Below are positions 8,037 to 19,523 of a stretch of DNA of 64,000 nucleotides, one piece after another. This DNA is from Lactarius indigo (taxonomy: Eukaryota > Basidiomycota > Agaricomycetes > Russulales > Russulaceae): assembly GCA_025766275.1 (NCBI GenBank), contig JAFKAC010000027.1, forward strand, positions 558,001-622,000, written 5' to 3'. The position numbers and the translations under genes were made by a program. Position 1 is the first letter of the stretch; every line of letters starts with the position of its first letter. Under the pieces are notes generated by a model. It ran no database searches and had not been told where the DNA came from. It worked only from the letters and a program-made list of their open reading frames with translations.

Positions 8037-10463
8037 ATCCAGGGGTAGTCATAGCTGCGGACTCCCCCTGTAAAACAGATACGGTTGACTCGGCTTCATG
8101 TAGTTGTAAGATATGCCTACGATCTCGCCTCGTTTCGGACTCGGACCAATCTGTAATTCCTACGTACCACTTTGTTTCTGCCTGTAATGTTGATAGTAGT
8201 GATGTCTCGGCTTCCTGTTCTGATTCTACATCTACATCTGCCTCGGAGATGAACAATAGTATTAGTGTTCCGATTGCTCCACAATTTGTAGCAGCGCCGC
8301 AAGTGATGACTTCTGATGCAGCGCTTTCCTCATGTATCATTCCCGAAACAAAAGATAGCAGATCTCATTTTCATATTTCTGTTGAACTACAAGGACATCA
8401 TCATACTGTAAAAGTAGCAGCCATGGTAGATTCCGGAGCAACTTCGTTGTTCCTAGACAAGAAGTACGCTGACCGCCACAAGATGTTGCAAGTTCCGCTG
8501 GAGCATCCCATTACCCTCTATAACATAGATGGGACGCTCAACGAAGCCGGCAGTATTACCCATAAAGTAACACTCATTCTCAAAGTTGGTCCTAGTGCAG
8601 AAAAGTTCGACTTTATGGTCACTTCACTAGGCCCAGAACGAGTAATATTGGGACTGCCCTGGCTAAGACATCGGAACCCGCACATAGATTGGCAGGAAGG
8701 TACTATGCGTCTCAACTCCAGCGCTGAAATAGCCGCACCGGAGATAGAGATAGAGGTGACGCGCATTATGGCGAACCGTATGGAACGCCGCCGTCTCCTT
8801 GCGGAGAAAGTGTTGGACACCGTCTCTGACGAAGTTTTCTGTTTGGCCGGTTTCACGTACTCTCAGCAGATTGCCGAGAAAGCGATAACCTCCAAACCTA
8901 AGAAAACCTTCGAAGAAATGGTCCCTGAACACTATCGTGACTTCGCAAAAGTCTTCTCTGAGGAAGAATCCCAGAGACTCCCTGAGCATCAGCCATGGGA
9001 CCACGCCATAGACCTCGAACCAGATGCAGTTAAACACTGGAAGGTCAAGACGTATCCCATGTCACCGAGCGAGCAAGTGGAACTAGACAAATTCTTGGAT
9101 GAACATATAGGGAAGGGATATTTAGTGCCATCTAAGTCACCTATGGCATCCCCCGTATTCTTCATCAAGAAAAAGGACGGCAAACTCCGTCTGGTCCAAG
9201 ACTATCGGCGTCTTAACAAAATTACCATTAAGAACCAATATCCACTTCCACTCGCTGCCGACATAATTAATAGGCTTAAGGGGGCTCAGTACTTCACAAA
9301 ATTCGACGTTCGGTGGGGATATCATAATATCCGCATCAAAGAAGGCGATGAATGGAAGGGTGCTATTGTCACCAATAGGGGTCTATACGAGCCTAAAGTC
9401 ATGTATTTCGGCATGACTAATAGCCCCGCCACCTTCCAAGCCTTAATGAACGCCATCTTTGCTGATCTTATCGCACAAGGAGAGGTTGCCGTATATATGG
9501 ATGATATCCTCATCTATAGCAATAACCTTAAGCACCATCGCAAAATAGTACGCGAAGTGCTAACACGGTTAGAACAATACGACCTCTATCTCAAGCCTGA
9601 GAAGTGTGATTTTGAGAAGCAAGAAATGGAGTATCTTGGGATGATTATCCGTCCTGGAGAAGTGCAGATGGACCCTGGCAAGGTCTCTGCAGTAAAGGAG
9701 TGGCCAACCCCGACTACGCTCAAAGAAGTAAGAGCATTTATCGGGTTCGCCAATTTCTATAGAAGGTTCATCAAGGATTTCGCGGCTATCGCCCGCCCCC
9801 TTCATGACCTCACTAAGAAAGACACTCCTTGGATCTGGCAGTCTGAACAGCAGAAAGCCTTTGACCTGTTGAAGGAACGTTTCGTACAAGAACCTATTCT
9901 TAAGGTCTACGATCCGAACCTTCCAACCAGAGTCGAGGTAGATGCTTCAGGATTTGCTACGGGCGGTATTCTAACTCAGAAATACCCGGATGGTCTCTGG
10001 CACCCTCTTGCGTATCGCTCTCAGTCTATGAGCAAAGAAGAACGCAATTATGAGATATACGACAGAGAAATGCTCGGCTTAATCCGCGCCTTAGAGGATT
10101 GGAGACACTTCCTTGAAGGCATCTCTTTTGAAGTGATCACTGACCATAAGAATATGGAATGGTGGGCGACTATGAAAGACTTGAATAGGCGCCAAGCTAG
10201 ATGGGCCTTATTCTTAAGTCGGTTCGCCTTCAAAATCACTTATAAGAAAGGAGAATCTATGCAAGCCGATGCATTAAGTCGTTTCTCACGAGACCAAGTC
10301 CGAGACTCTGAAGACAACCGCCAGGTTCAGGTGTTAAAACCTGAGCACTTCCTAGCTGCCGCTAAAGCGCACTTTGTCCCTGAAATAGATTCCCTAGGGA
10401 GTCGCATTAAGCTCGCATCCATTAGAGAAGCTGAAGTCATAGAAGGTCTTAAAAGTATATCCA
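8033..10463 (+). CDS. pol: Gypsy Pol part 1: protease, reverse transcriptase, RNase H
   Basis: The frame is open from 8024 and the first Met is at 8249. From that Met: an aspartic protease with DSGATSLFLDKKY at about residue 60. A reverse transcriptase follows, with FDVRWGYHNIRI (about 351) supplying the first catalytic Asp and VYMDDILIYS (about 414) the other two. RNase H starts at VEVDASGFATGG (about 562) and includes YEIYDREMLGL. The frame runs without a stop to the insertion at 10464. The stop seen at 10484-10486 belongs to the inserted element. Removing that element plus one CA copy rejoins this frame exactly to part 2. It replicates the gypsy RNA in particles. Confidence 0.9.
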
Positions 10464-12866
10464 CATCAGGAAAAACGGTATCCTAGAATTTTTAAAAAAT
10501 TTAACAAATTTTAGAAAAATGGTAATATATGAATAATTGCTATGATTTTTCAAAAGTTGTGAAAATTTGGCAAGATAAAGACCTCCCCTCTAATATCTAG
10601 TTATATTTTGGGAAATATCACCAAATATCTGCATAAATGAACACATGTTCAGTGTGTTTTGACTGAATGTGTCCAAATTTACATCACATCCAGCAAAGCA
10701 TTTCAGTGCAATTTAGTGAACTGTGGCTCCATTCAAATAATAATAATATATTTGACTAAGAAGAGTACATGTAACTACAGTTTAATTAATATATTAGGGA
10801 AGCATGGTGGCAATGGGGGTCTTGCGTGGCGTGTCGGGGTGGTGTGGAGGTATGCCGGTAGTGGGGGAGTCTTGAAGCCGCGTGCTGGGGCAGCGGTGGC
10901 GCCGGGGTCTTGAAGCCGCGTGACGGGGGCCTTGCATGCCATGATGAGGTGGTGTGGCGGGGTCTTGAAGCCGCGTGGTGGGGTCTTGCGTGCGTGTTGG
11001 GGCGGCGTGGCGCAGGTGGTGGTGGGCGCGCTGGGGTGGCGCGGTGGGTCGGTGGTGGCGGGGTCTTGCACGCAGCATTGACGTGGCGCGGCGGGTTAGC
11101 GGCGACGGCAGCGGGGTCTTGCGTGATATAACGGGGCGGCGTGGTATCAAGTTGGAGGTGGCGGGGTCTTGGACGCCAGGTTGGGGCGGCGTGGTGGTGG
11201 GTTGGCGGTCGGGGCATGGCGTGCCACGTCGGGGGTGGCGATGAGGCCGGTATGGCCACGGCCGTGGTGGTTCATGTCTACGGGGGTCCTGCAAGCGGAA
11301 AAAAAGAAAAAAAGAAAAAAAAAAGAAAAAAAAAGAAAACTTATGCATTAAGCCGAAGTCCGGCACTTCCCCAACTGTGTCTTTCCTCTGGCGTAGGCTG
11401 TGGAGGTGGTCCGCGTGCGTGGTGGGAAGAGAAGAAAAAAAACCCCCCAGAGGGGTAGCGTTGAGAGGAAATGGAGTGAGTGGGTGTTCACGCGTTCACG
11501 CCACAGATTACATAAGCCTCTGCTTGACGATTTTTTCAAGTCGCCACGCCCAGTCGCCACGTCACCTCCCTCCTACATCTTGGATACAGTAAGTCTTTTT
11601 TTTTTTCCCTTTGTCTCTCACCGCGCTGATATCCAGGCCACTGCACCCACCCACACCACTGCCATCTCAGCCCAGCCAGTGTGGCCTCCACTCCCACAGC
11701 CAATGCAAGATGCAGCCGACAGTACGTGTTTTTTTGTTTTTTGTTTTCTTTTCACGGGCCACTCAAGGATCTACCACCATACCCGCTGTACGCAAGGACG
11801 ACGCCCACACCCCATCTGCGGCGAGCGCCAGCTATGCAAGCTGCCACCTCCTTCCCTCAGCCCCAACACCCCCTGCTGCTGTTCCCCACTACACTCATTA
11901 TGAAGAGGCGGTTGACGACGAGCTGGGCTTCGGCCCAGCAAACAAGATATGTTTTTTTTTTCTTTGTTTCTTTTTCTTTTTCTTTTTCTCATCCTACTTC
12001 TCCAGCGCATGCAATGCACCTTGCACCTCACCTCGCAGGTCCTCCCACCACCTCGCTGCATGCAAGATAGGACAACGGTGCCACACTGTCCCTTCCAACC
12101 ACCGCTGCCTCAACGACTTCACTTCTCCACACGCTGGTCCATGGCGACATTCCCAACAAGGACGCAAGACCCCCACAGTGCCGACTTGCTGCGTGCAAGC
12201 CCTGTCGTGACCCCACGCCCTCCTATCTCGGCCCCACAAATCTAGATAAGTTTTTCTTTTTTTTCTTTTTTTTTTTTTTCTTTTAATGTTGAACTCGTGC
12301 AGGACCTATCTCCCTGCTTGCCTACCACCACGCCGTTCGTGGCAATGTCGCTGCCACCCACTTGGCTCAATATTTAGATAAGTTTTTTTTTTTTTTTTGG
12401 TTTCGTTTTTTTCTTATATTGAACCTGCAGGCCTATGGCAATACATGACACCGCTGCTACCCATCCCACTGCCACCCCGCCACACATTGGCCATAGCCAT
12501 GACCATGTCACTGCCCTCACTTACCCTGTATTAATTGTAGTTTCATGTACTCTTATTAGTTACAATATATTATTGCTTTTTGGATGCAACTATAACTGAG
12601 TGCCCTTGTCTGCAACTAAAATACTCTGCTGTTTGTGATGCAATTTCAGACATATTCACCCAATATATGCTAAAATATGTCCATTTATTCAGATATTTGG
12701 TAAGATTTTACCAAATCTAACTGGAAATTTGGAGGGAGGTTTTTATCTCACCTATCTTGACAATTTTGGAAAATCGGAAAAATAGCTTATTTCTTAACAT
12801 ATATTGCCATTTTTCTGAAATTTGTTAAATTTTTTAAAAACTTTTAGGATACCATTTTTCCTGATG
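10464..12866. mobile_element. Non-autonomous transposon with CATCAGG ends, inserted in gypsy pol
   Basis: 2403 bp with imperfect terminal inverted repeats of roughly 250 bp. The left end starts CATCAGGAAAAACGG and the right end is the inverse of CATCAGGAAAAATGG. It is flanked by CA (10462-10463 and 12867-12868). The termini and the 2-bp duplication match those of the Plavaka-like element that encloses the window (CATCAGGAAAAACC, AG). It is therefore a likely non-autonomous relative. It has no transposase. The interior holds a GC-rich minisatellite and long A and T tracts. Excision of 2405 bp restores the pol frame exactly. Confidence 0.85.
10795..11290 (+). repeat. GC-rich degenerate minisatellite
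   Basis: Irregular tandem units built on GCGGGGTCTTG followed by GCCGCGTG or GCATGC variants, spaced about 40-65 bp, inside the non-autonomous element. Open frames across it on both strands (Pro/His-rich on the minus strand) are artefacts of the repeat. After it come A-rich (11297-11338) and several T-rich tracts (11595-12410). Confidence 0.75.
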
Positions 12867-12868
12867 CA

Positions 12869-14325
12869 AGACCGCTCCTAAAGCTCTCACGGATGGTGTC
12901 TTAATGTGGGAAGAAGAAGATGGTTTCGTTTACCACCGGGGTAAATTATATGTCCCGAATGATCGTACCCTTCGCAGGGACGTGGTAAAGTCATGCCACG
13001 ACTCGGTCACTACCGGACACCCTGGGAAGAATGGAACCATAGAGCTAGTTAGTCGCTATTATTGGTGGCCACGCATGTCAGGCTTTATTGCCTCATATGT
13101 AGAAGGATGCGATCGATGTCAACGCTATCGCAAAGATCTGCACCCCAAAGCAACCATTCAGCCGCAAGAAGTACCTGAGGGACCTTGGCAGATAGTTGGG
13201 ATCGATCTAATCGGTCCACTGCCTATGTCACATGGAAAAGATATGATCTTAAACGTTGTAGATCATTATACAAAACAGATTCATCTGTTCCCTGTGACTT
13301 CTCAGATTACGGCTGATGGGGTAGCATCCATCTACTTTGAGCAAGTCTTCCCCCTGCATGGGATCCCTCACAAAGTTATAAGCGATAGAGGACCCCAATT
13401 CGCAGCGCGAAGCATGCGTGCCTTATATAAGCGACTAGGAATAGACGCAGGTCTTACCACGGCCTATCACCCTCAAGCTAATGGACAGGTCGAGCGCAAA
13501 AATCAAGAAGTTGAGATATACTTGCGCATGTTCATTAGTAAGAGACAGGATGATTGGGCAGACCTGCTTCCTACAGCAGAATTCGTAGTCAATAGTAGGC
13601 TCAACTCAGCTACGGGTCATACACCCTTTGAGCTACTGTATGGCTTCACGCCTGACTTCACGATTCCTGCTGGTAGACCTACAGGTATTCCACTGCTCGA
13701 TAAGCGCCTTCAGCACTTAGTTTCAGCCCGTAAGGATGCAGAGGCAGCTCTACGCCTAAGTAAAAGGCGAATGCAGACAGACGTTGAACAAAGGACTAAG
13801 CCATACTCCTTCAACGTCGGGGATAAAGTCTGGTTGCAAGCTAAACAGATAAAGATACATCAGCAGTCGTCCAAACTGGGACCTAAGCAATTAGGCCCGT
13901 TTGAAGTCACTAAAATCATAAGTGACGTCGACTACAAGCTTGCACTACCCCCTGCATTACGGATCCATGATGTATTTCATGTAGACCGTCTCTCTCCTTA
14001 CAAAGGAAACGAAGTCAATGGGCTCACGCCTCCACCACCCGATCCAGTAACGGTCGAGGGAGAAGAAGAGTATGAAGTTGACCATATAAGAGACTCTAAA
14101 CTCTTTGGTCGTACTCTTAAGTACCTCGTCCGTTGGAAAGGATACGGTGAGGGCGAGGACACATGGGAACCCGCTAAGAACCTAGTACACGCCCCTGACA
14201 AGGTTAAGGAATTCCATTCCTCAAACCCGGGCGCACCTAGAAAAATAGCGGCTCTCATTTACGCGTCCTTGCCTTGGCAAGCTCATCATGTGGATATATT
14301 GGCCAACGCGGACGTCGACCCTTAA
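12869..14325 (+). CDS. pol: Gypsy Pol part 2: integrase with chromodomain
   Basis: Continuation of pol; the first Met of the open frame is at 12904. From that Met: an HHCC zinc-binding region (HDSVTTGHPGKNG to CDRCQRYR, about 30-78). The integrase core has catalytic Asp in GIDLIGPLP (about 99), Asp in ISDRGPQFAARS (about 160) and Glu in ANGQVERKNQE (about 196). A C-terminal chromodomain lies at about 390-440 (EYEVDHIRD, YLVRWKGYGEGEDTWEPA), the mark of chromoviruses. It is thought to steer integration to modified histones. The stop at 14323-14325 lies just before the polypurine tract. Confidence 0.92.
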
Positions 14326-14337
14326 GGAGGGGGGTGA
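14323..14337 (+). other. Gypsy polypurine tract
   Basis: TAAGGAGGGGGGTGA directly precedes the 3' LTR (TGTCACGG at 14338), as expected for the plus-strand primer. The pol stop codon TAA overlaps it. Confidence 0.75.
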
Positions 14338-14358
14338 TGTCACGGACGCTCTATTTTC
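14338..14358 (+). repeat. Gypsy 3' LTR, first piece
   Basis: The first 21 bp of the 3' LTR (TGTCACGGACGCT plus CTATTTTC). The LTR is broken here by the KDZ element and resumes at 27924. CTATTTTC is the 8-bp target duplication, repeated at 27916-27923. Confidence 0.93.
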
Positions 14359-14512
14359 ACATAATGATCAGCGGTGGCTTATGTAATTGATACCCCCAAC
14401 CGACGGTGAGATTCTTTAATAGTTCATACTCAGCCGGCGCCGGCCGACGGCGGAGATTCCGCCATAATTGATACTCCAACCGACGTCGGCTGGGTCGGAG
14501 ATAGTCGGGAAT
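14359..14512 (+). repeat. KDZ left terminal inverted repeat
   Basis: Matches the inverse of 27763-27915, with few differences after the first 15-20 bp. Contains GC-rich inner palindromes (CAGCCGGCGCCGGC) and one copy of the GCGGA-n-TCCGC motif (14450-14462). Confidence 0.88.
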
Positions 14513-15653
14513 AGTTGGGGATTGATGAGTTACTCGAACACAGAATAGAAAGGCTTAGAGGTGGCTATTATATGTGTAGTATCCAAAGGTGATGTGTAAT
14601 CAATCAAAGGAGCAAGACTCAGGCATATAAGACCATCCACTCAGATATGTGCAAGCACATCAAATGAATACAAGTGAAACAGAATACATAAGGAGTGTCT
14701 GATCACGGGTGAATGTCAATTGATAGTCTATGCATATTAGGGAGAATATCTAATAATAATATACCAATCGGGACACCCGCTATAATTGATAGTCTAATTG
14801 ACAACAGGTGGGTCGGAGATAGTCGGGGATCTCTGAGGGTCATCATAAGTAAAATATAAATGAACAGAGATCATACAGGCTACTATGTAGTCTATTCAGA
14901 GGTTATCTAATAATAATATACCAATCATGACAACTCTGATAATTGATAGTGTAACTAACGATAGGTGGGTCGGAAATAGTCGGGGATCTCCAACGGACTT
15001 CATAAATACAATGGAAATGCATTGAGGTCATAGAGGCTACTAGTCTATGTGGAGTATCCAGAGGTCATCTATATTCAATAAAATGAGCAGAATGGAATAT
15101 TTGATCACAAGTATGTGGTGACTGCTTATAAGTGTCAGAGACAACAGACAGAGTCAAGGCACAGTGAGCTAGAGCGGAGTTCCCGCTTGTGAATACATAC
15201 AAATGCAGGCTAGTGGGTGTTGGTGAAAGGAAATACAGGGGAGTAAATAAGGTGAATACAGGATAGGGACCTCATAAGGATATATGACAGGACTTCCTAA
15301 TTGGATGTGTAGAGATATAAATGGGTCCCCAATCTTTCAATTGGTGGTTTAACCCCGTAAGATCTCTATAGACATTGCAGGTATTTACCGGACTTGAATA
15401 TGGTTGTGGAAGTGCGGATATCCCGAAGCTCATATGCACATACTATTGGTCAACAAATGATAGATTAGTACAGGAGAATATTAAGTAGTAAGTGGAAAGC
15501 ATGTGCAGATATTCCAGTATGGAAATGTACATATAGACTACCTGGCTAGATAGCTAGGATGAACTTTTGCTGCACCCCTGCCAGTGTCCAAATTCCTGGA
15601 GAATGATTAGAAAAGCGGGATTAATGGCTGGGAAACTATTGCATTGAAAGTAC
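14513..15653 (+). other. KDZ left subterminal region with repeats
   Basis: No gene was recognised. Two further diverged copies of the inner repeat segment (ATTGATAGTCTAAT... GGTGGGTCGGAGATAGTC) lie at about 14782-14832 and 14940-14990, each followed by GGGGATCTC. Palindromic motif copies lie at 14769, 15174 and 15414. The region probably holds transposase binding sites and the 3' end of the companion gene at 15654-17629. Confidence 0.6.
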
Positions 15654-17629
15654 TCACTTGATCTTCTCTGACACCTTGATAAATCGTTTCCTTTTCTCTA
15701 TAAGTGGGCTAGTATTGAGTTCCTTCATTTCCTGCACATGGTGTGTATCTGATGGACCTGCTATATCTGAAAGTTGGGATGCTAGTATATCTGGGTAGCT
15801 GTGATGGGATATGGACGAGGTACAAACCTGATGATGATGATCTATTGATATTTGAAGATTTATATCCTGGAGAGTCGGGTGTTCCGTCATTCCCTAAACA
15901 TATATCATGAATAAATGAAAAACACCATGATAGCAGCCATACTCACCAGGATCAGTTTCATCCTGAGACCCATGAAGTGGAGGAGATTCCGCAGCCCATG
16001 AATGGTCAGATGGCTCATCATGGACAGATGATTCATCCAAAGAATCATCAGTCTTGTCACCCTGAGGATTAGACTCCTCATTATAGTGAAGGTCAAAGGA
16101 CTCTTCGTCAGATCCATCTGATTGCTTGGGTCGAGCACGTCGGATGTTCCGCTTATGTATTGTAGGCTGCCTCGTATCATTGAAGAGTGGGCATGTCGGA
16201 ACCCACATCAGGGGATCAATACCTTGGTCTTGCCTATCCCTCCAATGGTCTAGAAGGCGAAAGACCTCATCAATCCGGATCTTGGATGGGTCCTTCCACT
16301 CAAAATCATATGGAATACATTCCTCATCTATCCAGGCAGATGGATCACTTGACAATGAACCCCATGGAATGGTCTGGTTCTCGATTCCAGTGACATATCC
16401 TTATTCACATATGTGACATACTGCAGCACATGAATTGAAGAATGACTCACGGATATGTGCAGTGCAATAGTCCCTCAGCAATGTTTGAACAACCTTAGCT
16501 TTATATCCATCATGGGAAACAACTGTCGGGAGCTCCGGGAATCCATCTGCATTGAACACAAGGGGGATTGGGGTGGTGATGGTCTTTGAGAGGTCCCTTT
16601 TCGGACGTTCCTTCACAGTATCTGAGGCATGCATTTATTAGATGTAATCACTTGAGACAAGATGATGGGCATAACATACCTTTGGCAAAGCACTGCATCC
16701 CAAATTGAGCCCATTGCTGCCAGAGGGCAGCACTCTTCCAGTCTGGACAGAACTTCCGAAAGTCCTTTCCATCCTGCAATATACTGTTGACATCATTGCT
16801 AAGATCGGATCAACCGACGCTCAGCAGACATGACCAAGGGATATGTATTTGATTGCTTACAAGCCTATCTTGAGGTCATTGTCTTCACCCTCATATGCGG
16901 TTAGGACAATGGAGCGGATTCCGCATGTCTTATAAAGCTGACTTTGGAAGTCCTGGATGATCCGCTCACGCAGAGAGGATGCCATCCTACATAGGAGGTA
17001 TATGAGGAATCAATCAACAGGTGATTTGGATATGTGCATACCTTGATTGAATGTTCTTTGGTGGTGTCTTCTCTGACCACTCCCTAGCAGACTCTTGATA
17101 CTCCTCTTGATCCTCAATAGACAGTTCATTCCATAGAGCAGTGGTTGCATCCTGAAGGGCTCCTATGAATGCAGGACTTCCCGGTTCTGTCCCAGAGGTC
17201 TCCTTGGCAAGCCTTAAGACCTCATCACGGTTCAGATGATAGAATGCGTTCCTGGCGGACCATTTACGAGTAAACTTGATGTATTGACGCTTGGGGCGGA
17301 CATAGTGGTTATAAAACCACTTGTGGATTTTCTGGGATGGGAAATGAGAAGGATGGTCCGATATTCATAGTGAAACATGCCTTTCTTGCATCCTTCTTGT
17401 CAAAGGGTGTATTAGCAGGGCGGAGATGATACAGCTCTCCCATAGCCTTCTTAACAATCCTAGTGCGATCATGAGTATCAGCCTCTTGGAACTTATCGAG
17501 ATATTCTAGTAGAATGTCTCCATCTCGAGGGGTAATAGAGAATCCTGTGTTAACAGATTGCTCCCCATAGCTCTGTAAGCTTGAGGGATCTCCGCTACCA
17601 TCAGAATCATTGAGGTATTCATTCTGCAT
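15654..17629 (-). CDS. KDZ companion gene B (unknown protein, HMG-like segment)
   Basis: Eight exons by eye: 17629-17381, 17331-17042, 16986-16861, 16783-16680, 16621-16451, 16399-15947, 15893-15828, 15766-15654. All junctions keep frame, giving 523 residues. The first intron uses a GC-AG pair (GCATGT donor). After an acidic start, exon 2 reads PKRQYIKFTRKWSARNAFYH and later WNELSIEDQEEYQESAREW. That is a helical, Trp/Tyr-spaced pattern reminiscent of an HMG box, though I cannot confirm it. The middle has CGIRSIVLTAYEGED and FRKFCPDW; exon 6 has DFEWKDPSKIRIDEVFRLL. Such proteins recur near KDZ transposases in Agaricomycetes as I recall them. A DNA-binding role is a guess. Confidence 0.7.
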
Positions 17630-18236
17630 AATGGATGAGATGAGGATGGATAGATGGACAAGGTATGGTGATTGAGAGGATGGACAAATGTACTAGGTGT
17701 GACGCTTAAGTGGATGGATATGAGCATCTCATTGTGATGGCCAGTCATTAAATATGTTCCTGTGATACAATAGAGAATCGGATGATGGTCGGGAATGGTC
17801 CGACATCAAGCACCAATACAATGAAACTGTTTGAGCAATGTGGGGTATCATATTGTGCAAGAGGATGTCCTGACGTGTAATAGCCATGGCATGACTTGGT
17901 ATTACAATGTTCTAATAGTGGACCTCTGCACCTGAAGATGAGACATATGTGAAACATGTATGGACATGTGGAGACAACAGATGGGGCAGAAAGGAGCACT
18001 TAAGGATTTGATATCAGAGTGGACATATGTGATGATATAATGGTCGTAGTACATGTATCGGGCGAAGCGGACGTCCGGCTATGTATATCCGCCATACAGC
18101 CCATTCAATTGACATTTACATATAACATGGTACAGGCATCGGGAGAAGCGGAAATCCGACCAACTATATCCGCTATGTGTTCCATTTGATCGACAGCTAC
18201 ATATGACATGTTACATGGGCTACGCAATAGTGCGGA
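17630..18236. other. Intergenic stretch of the KDZ element
   Basis: No gene seen. Lies upstream of companion gene B and downstream of gene A, both on minus. Contains two copies of a longer unit: GTACATGTATCGGGCGAAGC at about 18049 and a similar GGTACAGGCATCGGGAGAAG at about 18129. Each ends in a palindromic motif (18067-18077, 18148-18158). A third motif is at 18232. Confidence 0.5.
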
Positions 18237-19271
18237 TCACCCGAGGGCGGCCGCAGTCTGTTCAATCTCAAGAACTACCTTGTGAAGCTCGTCATTTATG
18301 TCTTTCAAATTAGCCCTAAGCTTGGTGACTGTTTCCCACAGTTGTGCAAGCCGAATCTTGAGCGCAGCTGTCCTGGCATCCAATTCGCCAAGGTCTTGGG
18401 GCTTTGTGGTGGCAGGGATGGTGATACCCATCGGATGCATGGTGCCAGTGGGAGCGGATGTCCCGGGAGATGCAGACGGCTTTGTGGGGAGCTCCGCAGC
18501 ACTACGAGTTACAGGGCGAGTCACCCCACTGCGGACGTCCTGCGACTTGTCCGATGCGATGGGCTGTATGCACATGTCTTTAGGATCTGTGGGATGTGTG
18601 TAATAGATGTATAAATACGTACCCGTGCTTTCGGAACGCCCGCCTTTCTATCAGACGTCTTAGGAACATTGGGCAGTCGTTCAGGATCTGCACCATCGAT
18701 ATCCATGATATCCGAATCCTAGAATAGAGGTAATGTGTGAATATGATATAAAGCACACTTAGACATACCTGCGTCTCTGCAGACATCGAGTCCACTAGGG
18801 ATAAGTCAACAACAGCAGCAGAGGGTTTCCCCTTAGCTGCGGAGCCCGCCGGACCTCCCTGCAGGCGACCCACGAGCCTTTGAGATGCAGGGATGAGGTC
18901 CATGAAGTCGTTGAGTGGGGATGCACCCCGGACCTTCATCCTCTTCGCATCAGGCTGTAGGGGACGATGTTAGTATGTATCAGGCATATAGTGATGTAAT
19001 TCCATACCTTGGTGCGTACATCCTTGTTACCCACCGCCTTGGGGAGTGGAATGACTGGAGATGGAACGCTTGACAGAAAGTCAAAGCCATCATCTTCCAC
19101 AGCTGCTTTTGGGGCCGGCGGAGGTCCCATCGACTTGGACTTAGCACGATTAGGGGGCTTGATGGGAGCAGGCATGGGCTTGATGGGAGCAGGCTGGGGC
19201 TTACTTGGGGCGGGCTGGGATCGCTCAGATGTGCGAGACTGAGAGCGGGAAGAGCGGGGAGCGTCGGACAT
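18237..19271 (-). CDS. KDZ companion gene A (Pro/Lys-rich, C-terminal coiled coil)
   Basis: Four exons by eye: 19271-19008, 18954-18769, 18718-18623, 18563-18237, with frame kept throughout (290 residues). The N-terminus is basic, Ser/Arg/Pro-rich with short repeats (APIKPMPAPIKPP). The middle is acidic and Ser-rich. The last 50 residues form a likely coiled coil (LDARTAALKIRLAQLWETVT, then LRANLKDINDELHKVV). No enzyme motif is visible. It is encoded head-to-head with gene C (start 19524) across about 250 bp. It may be a structural or DNA-associated accessory protein of the element; the function is unknown. Confidence 0.65.
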
Positions 19272-19523
19272 AGTTGCTGTGCTCTGAGAAGTGAGGAGGC
19301 CTAGTTCAGCGAATATATTATTGTTTCAAACATGTCCCAATCAGATTCGATGTGTACGCATATGTACATGTGATCTGTCTTCAATTGGAAGCATGGGATC
19401 GGACATCGGACATGGGTCGTGGGAAGTCCGATAGAGCCTGACATGGTTCTTTGGGGGTTATTCTGTGAGCGCATATCTCTCCCATATCTCCCCTGCATAT
19501 CCCGCCCCGCCACATCACTTGCA

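Noticed and set aside
10775..11366. Pro/His/Arg-rich frames of up to 190 codons on the minus strand
   Set aside because: They span the GC-rich minisatellite and an A-tract in three overlapping frames at once, as repeats do.
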